A stretch of DNA of 64,000 nt. It comes from Apostichopus japonicus (Eukaryota; Echinodermata; Holothuroidea; Aspidochirotida; Stichopodidae). The notes beneath the pieces are model-generated. The model was not told where the DNA came from, did not search any database, and worked only from the letters and a program-made list of their open reading frames with translations. The stretch spans positions 15,166,001 through 15,230,000 of the forward strand of contig NC_092566.1 of the NCBI RefSeq assembly GCF_037975245.1, written 5' to 3'. Both the position numbers and the translations under genes were made by a program. Shown piece by piece: positions 62,845 to 64,000 of the stretch; the stretch's first letter is position 1, and every line of letters starts with the position of its first letter.

Positions 62845-63351
62845 CTGTAATAATAAATATCGTATAATGTGTGGTTAGATCGAATTATTTTTAATTCAGC
62901 GCGTCAATGAGAAAATAGTTTGCTGGAAAATGTAAAGCACATATATGTTTATGTCGGTATCTGGAGTATTAATGTGGCGGCTTGTAAATACCCCCCCTCC
63001 AAAAAAAAAATAGTACAAGGCTCAATAACGTCATGTGCGGGTTGTACAAGTCTGTGTGGTGTGAAGGGGGAAGGGGAGTGGGAGGGGGAGGGGGTTGGTG
63101 TAATCGACGGGGATCCAGGAAACTTGGTAATGATGAGGGATAAAAGGGGACAGCAAGGCTAGGTGGAATAGGGTGGGGGACAATGGAAGATCGAGAGAAA
63201 CAGTGAAGGCAAAGGGGCGAGGTTGGATGAAAGTGGGAGGGGTGGGACATCGACAAAGAGGGGAGAAGCAAAGAAAAGAGAGACGAGAGGTGAAAAGAGG
63301 GAGAGGTGAAGAGAGAGAGTACACTTTAGCGTTTAATAAAAACCATTATCA

Positions 63352-63812
63352 GGGATGTGCCCAGGACTTCCTGAGTGCCGGGTATACTGATCGCCGTCCT
63401 GGGGATTTTTGATTTTTGAAGGTGCTTAGATGCCAAATGCGGCACTTGTGTAGCTTCTTTAGCACATACACAAGTACTATAGTTTTGCTAACAATTTACA
63501 TTTTTTAATTTTTTTTGAGTGAAATATATTACGTACCTGGTAAAAGTTATGATATAGTTTGTTTCAAAGAGATTTTACAAGGGACCGATTGAGATCCGTA
63601 AGTAATGTTTCTCGTATAGGTAACTGATGCGTTATTAGTCTGTATGACTTTGGCATATAGGTTAGGCCCAATTTATGTTGAATATATTGTTAGGAATGTC
63701 GGGATTTTAGATGAAAATAGTGCTGGGCGGGATCAACGATTTTTTTAAGACAGTGCTGGGCGGTAATTTTTAGTGCTGGGCGGGGCCGCCCAGTGCCGCC
63801 CAGCGTAGGCAC
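63352..63812. mobile_element. MITE copy in unit 3 (AGGGATGTGCC ends)
   Basis: Shorter than the copies in units 1 and 2 through an internal deletion near 63400; decamer array contracted to about two. Confidence 0.6.
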
Positions 63813-63920
63813 ACCCCTACATTATGTTTGCTAGTTGGCTATGCACTATACTAGGAGTGTTCTCTTCCTCTAGAAAGGGGAAACTAGCACAATCAAGGAT
63901 GCCCATTCCAACTAACATAC

Positions 63921-63921
<1 letters not shown>

Positions 63922-64000
<79 letters not shown>
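63922..64000. repeat. (AAT)n microsatellite at window end
   Basis: Pure AAT/ATA triplets running off the window. It replaces the acatatacattcgtccacac segment found here in units 1 and 2. Confidence 0.95.

Overview
The window is eukaryotic nuclear DNA: genes are split by spliceosomal introns with GT-AG borders, there are no bacterial-style operons, and most of the sequence is microsatellite, transposon remnant and tandem duplication. The gene content points to a marine invertebrate, most probably an echinoderm or another non-vertebrate deuterostome. That is inference from gene type and repeat style, not a database match.

Left part (1-10.4 kb, + strand): seven exons of a methylthioribose-kinase-like (MtnK-type) gene, with HGDLH, DAEF and GFCGCELIRR motifs and a clear stop. 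Its introns are full of mobile elements: two kinds of tRNA-derived SINE, a hAT-like MITE, fold-back elements and long (AT)n tracts. Middle part (10.4-30 kb): no convincing gene. It holds several non-autonomous DNA transposons, a dispersed repeat, and a 2.6 kb segmental tandem repeat in three units whose middle unit is a crossover hybrid of its neighbours. Next (36.5-30.2 kb, - strand): a second, diverged methylthioribose-kinase-like paralogue with the same exon-intron plan. It carries a 63-bp perfect palindrome and a nested minisatellite in its introns. The two kinase genes are convergent. In both, the N-terminal exon was not found.

Right part (42.7-64 kb, - strand): the most interesting region. 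Four genes or gene cassettes encode cysteine-free, histidine-rich, amphipathic peptides set in an acidic precursor. Each has a motif RR-G-(aromatic/His/basic helix) near the N-terminus and a C-terminal amphipathic segment ending in Gly-Lys-stop, an amidation-type end. One copy has a complete two-exon structure with a TATA box and a signal-peptide exon. The other three lie in 5.4-5.6 kb tandem units. Two of these three share the same 114-nt in-frame deletion of a middle helical segment. I read this as a candidate family of histidine-rich antimicrobial-peptide precursors that is expanding by segmental duplication; I do not recognise it as a described family. The only additional signal-peptide-like exon (59.2 kb) is cut off at a repeat junction, so which tandem copies are expressed is open.

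The rest is intergenic or intronic repeat: (AT)n, (GAT)n, (AAT)n, poly-G/C tracts, and at least seven copies of a conserved ~110-bp module carried inside MITEs whose termini differ.
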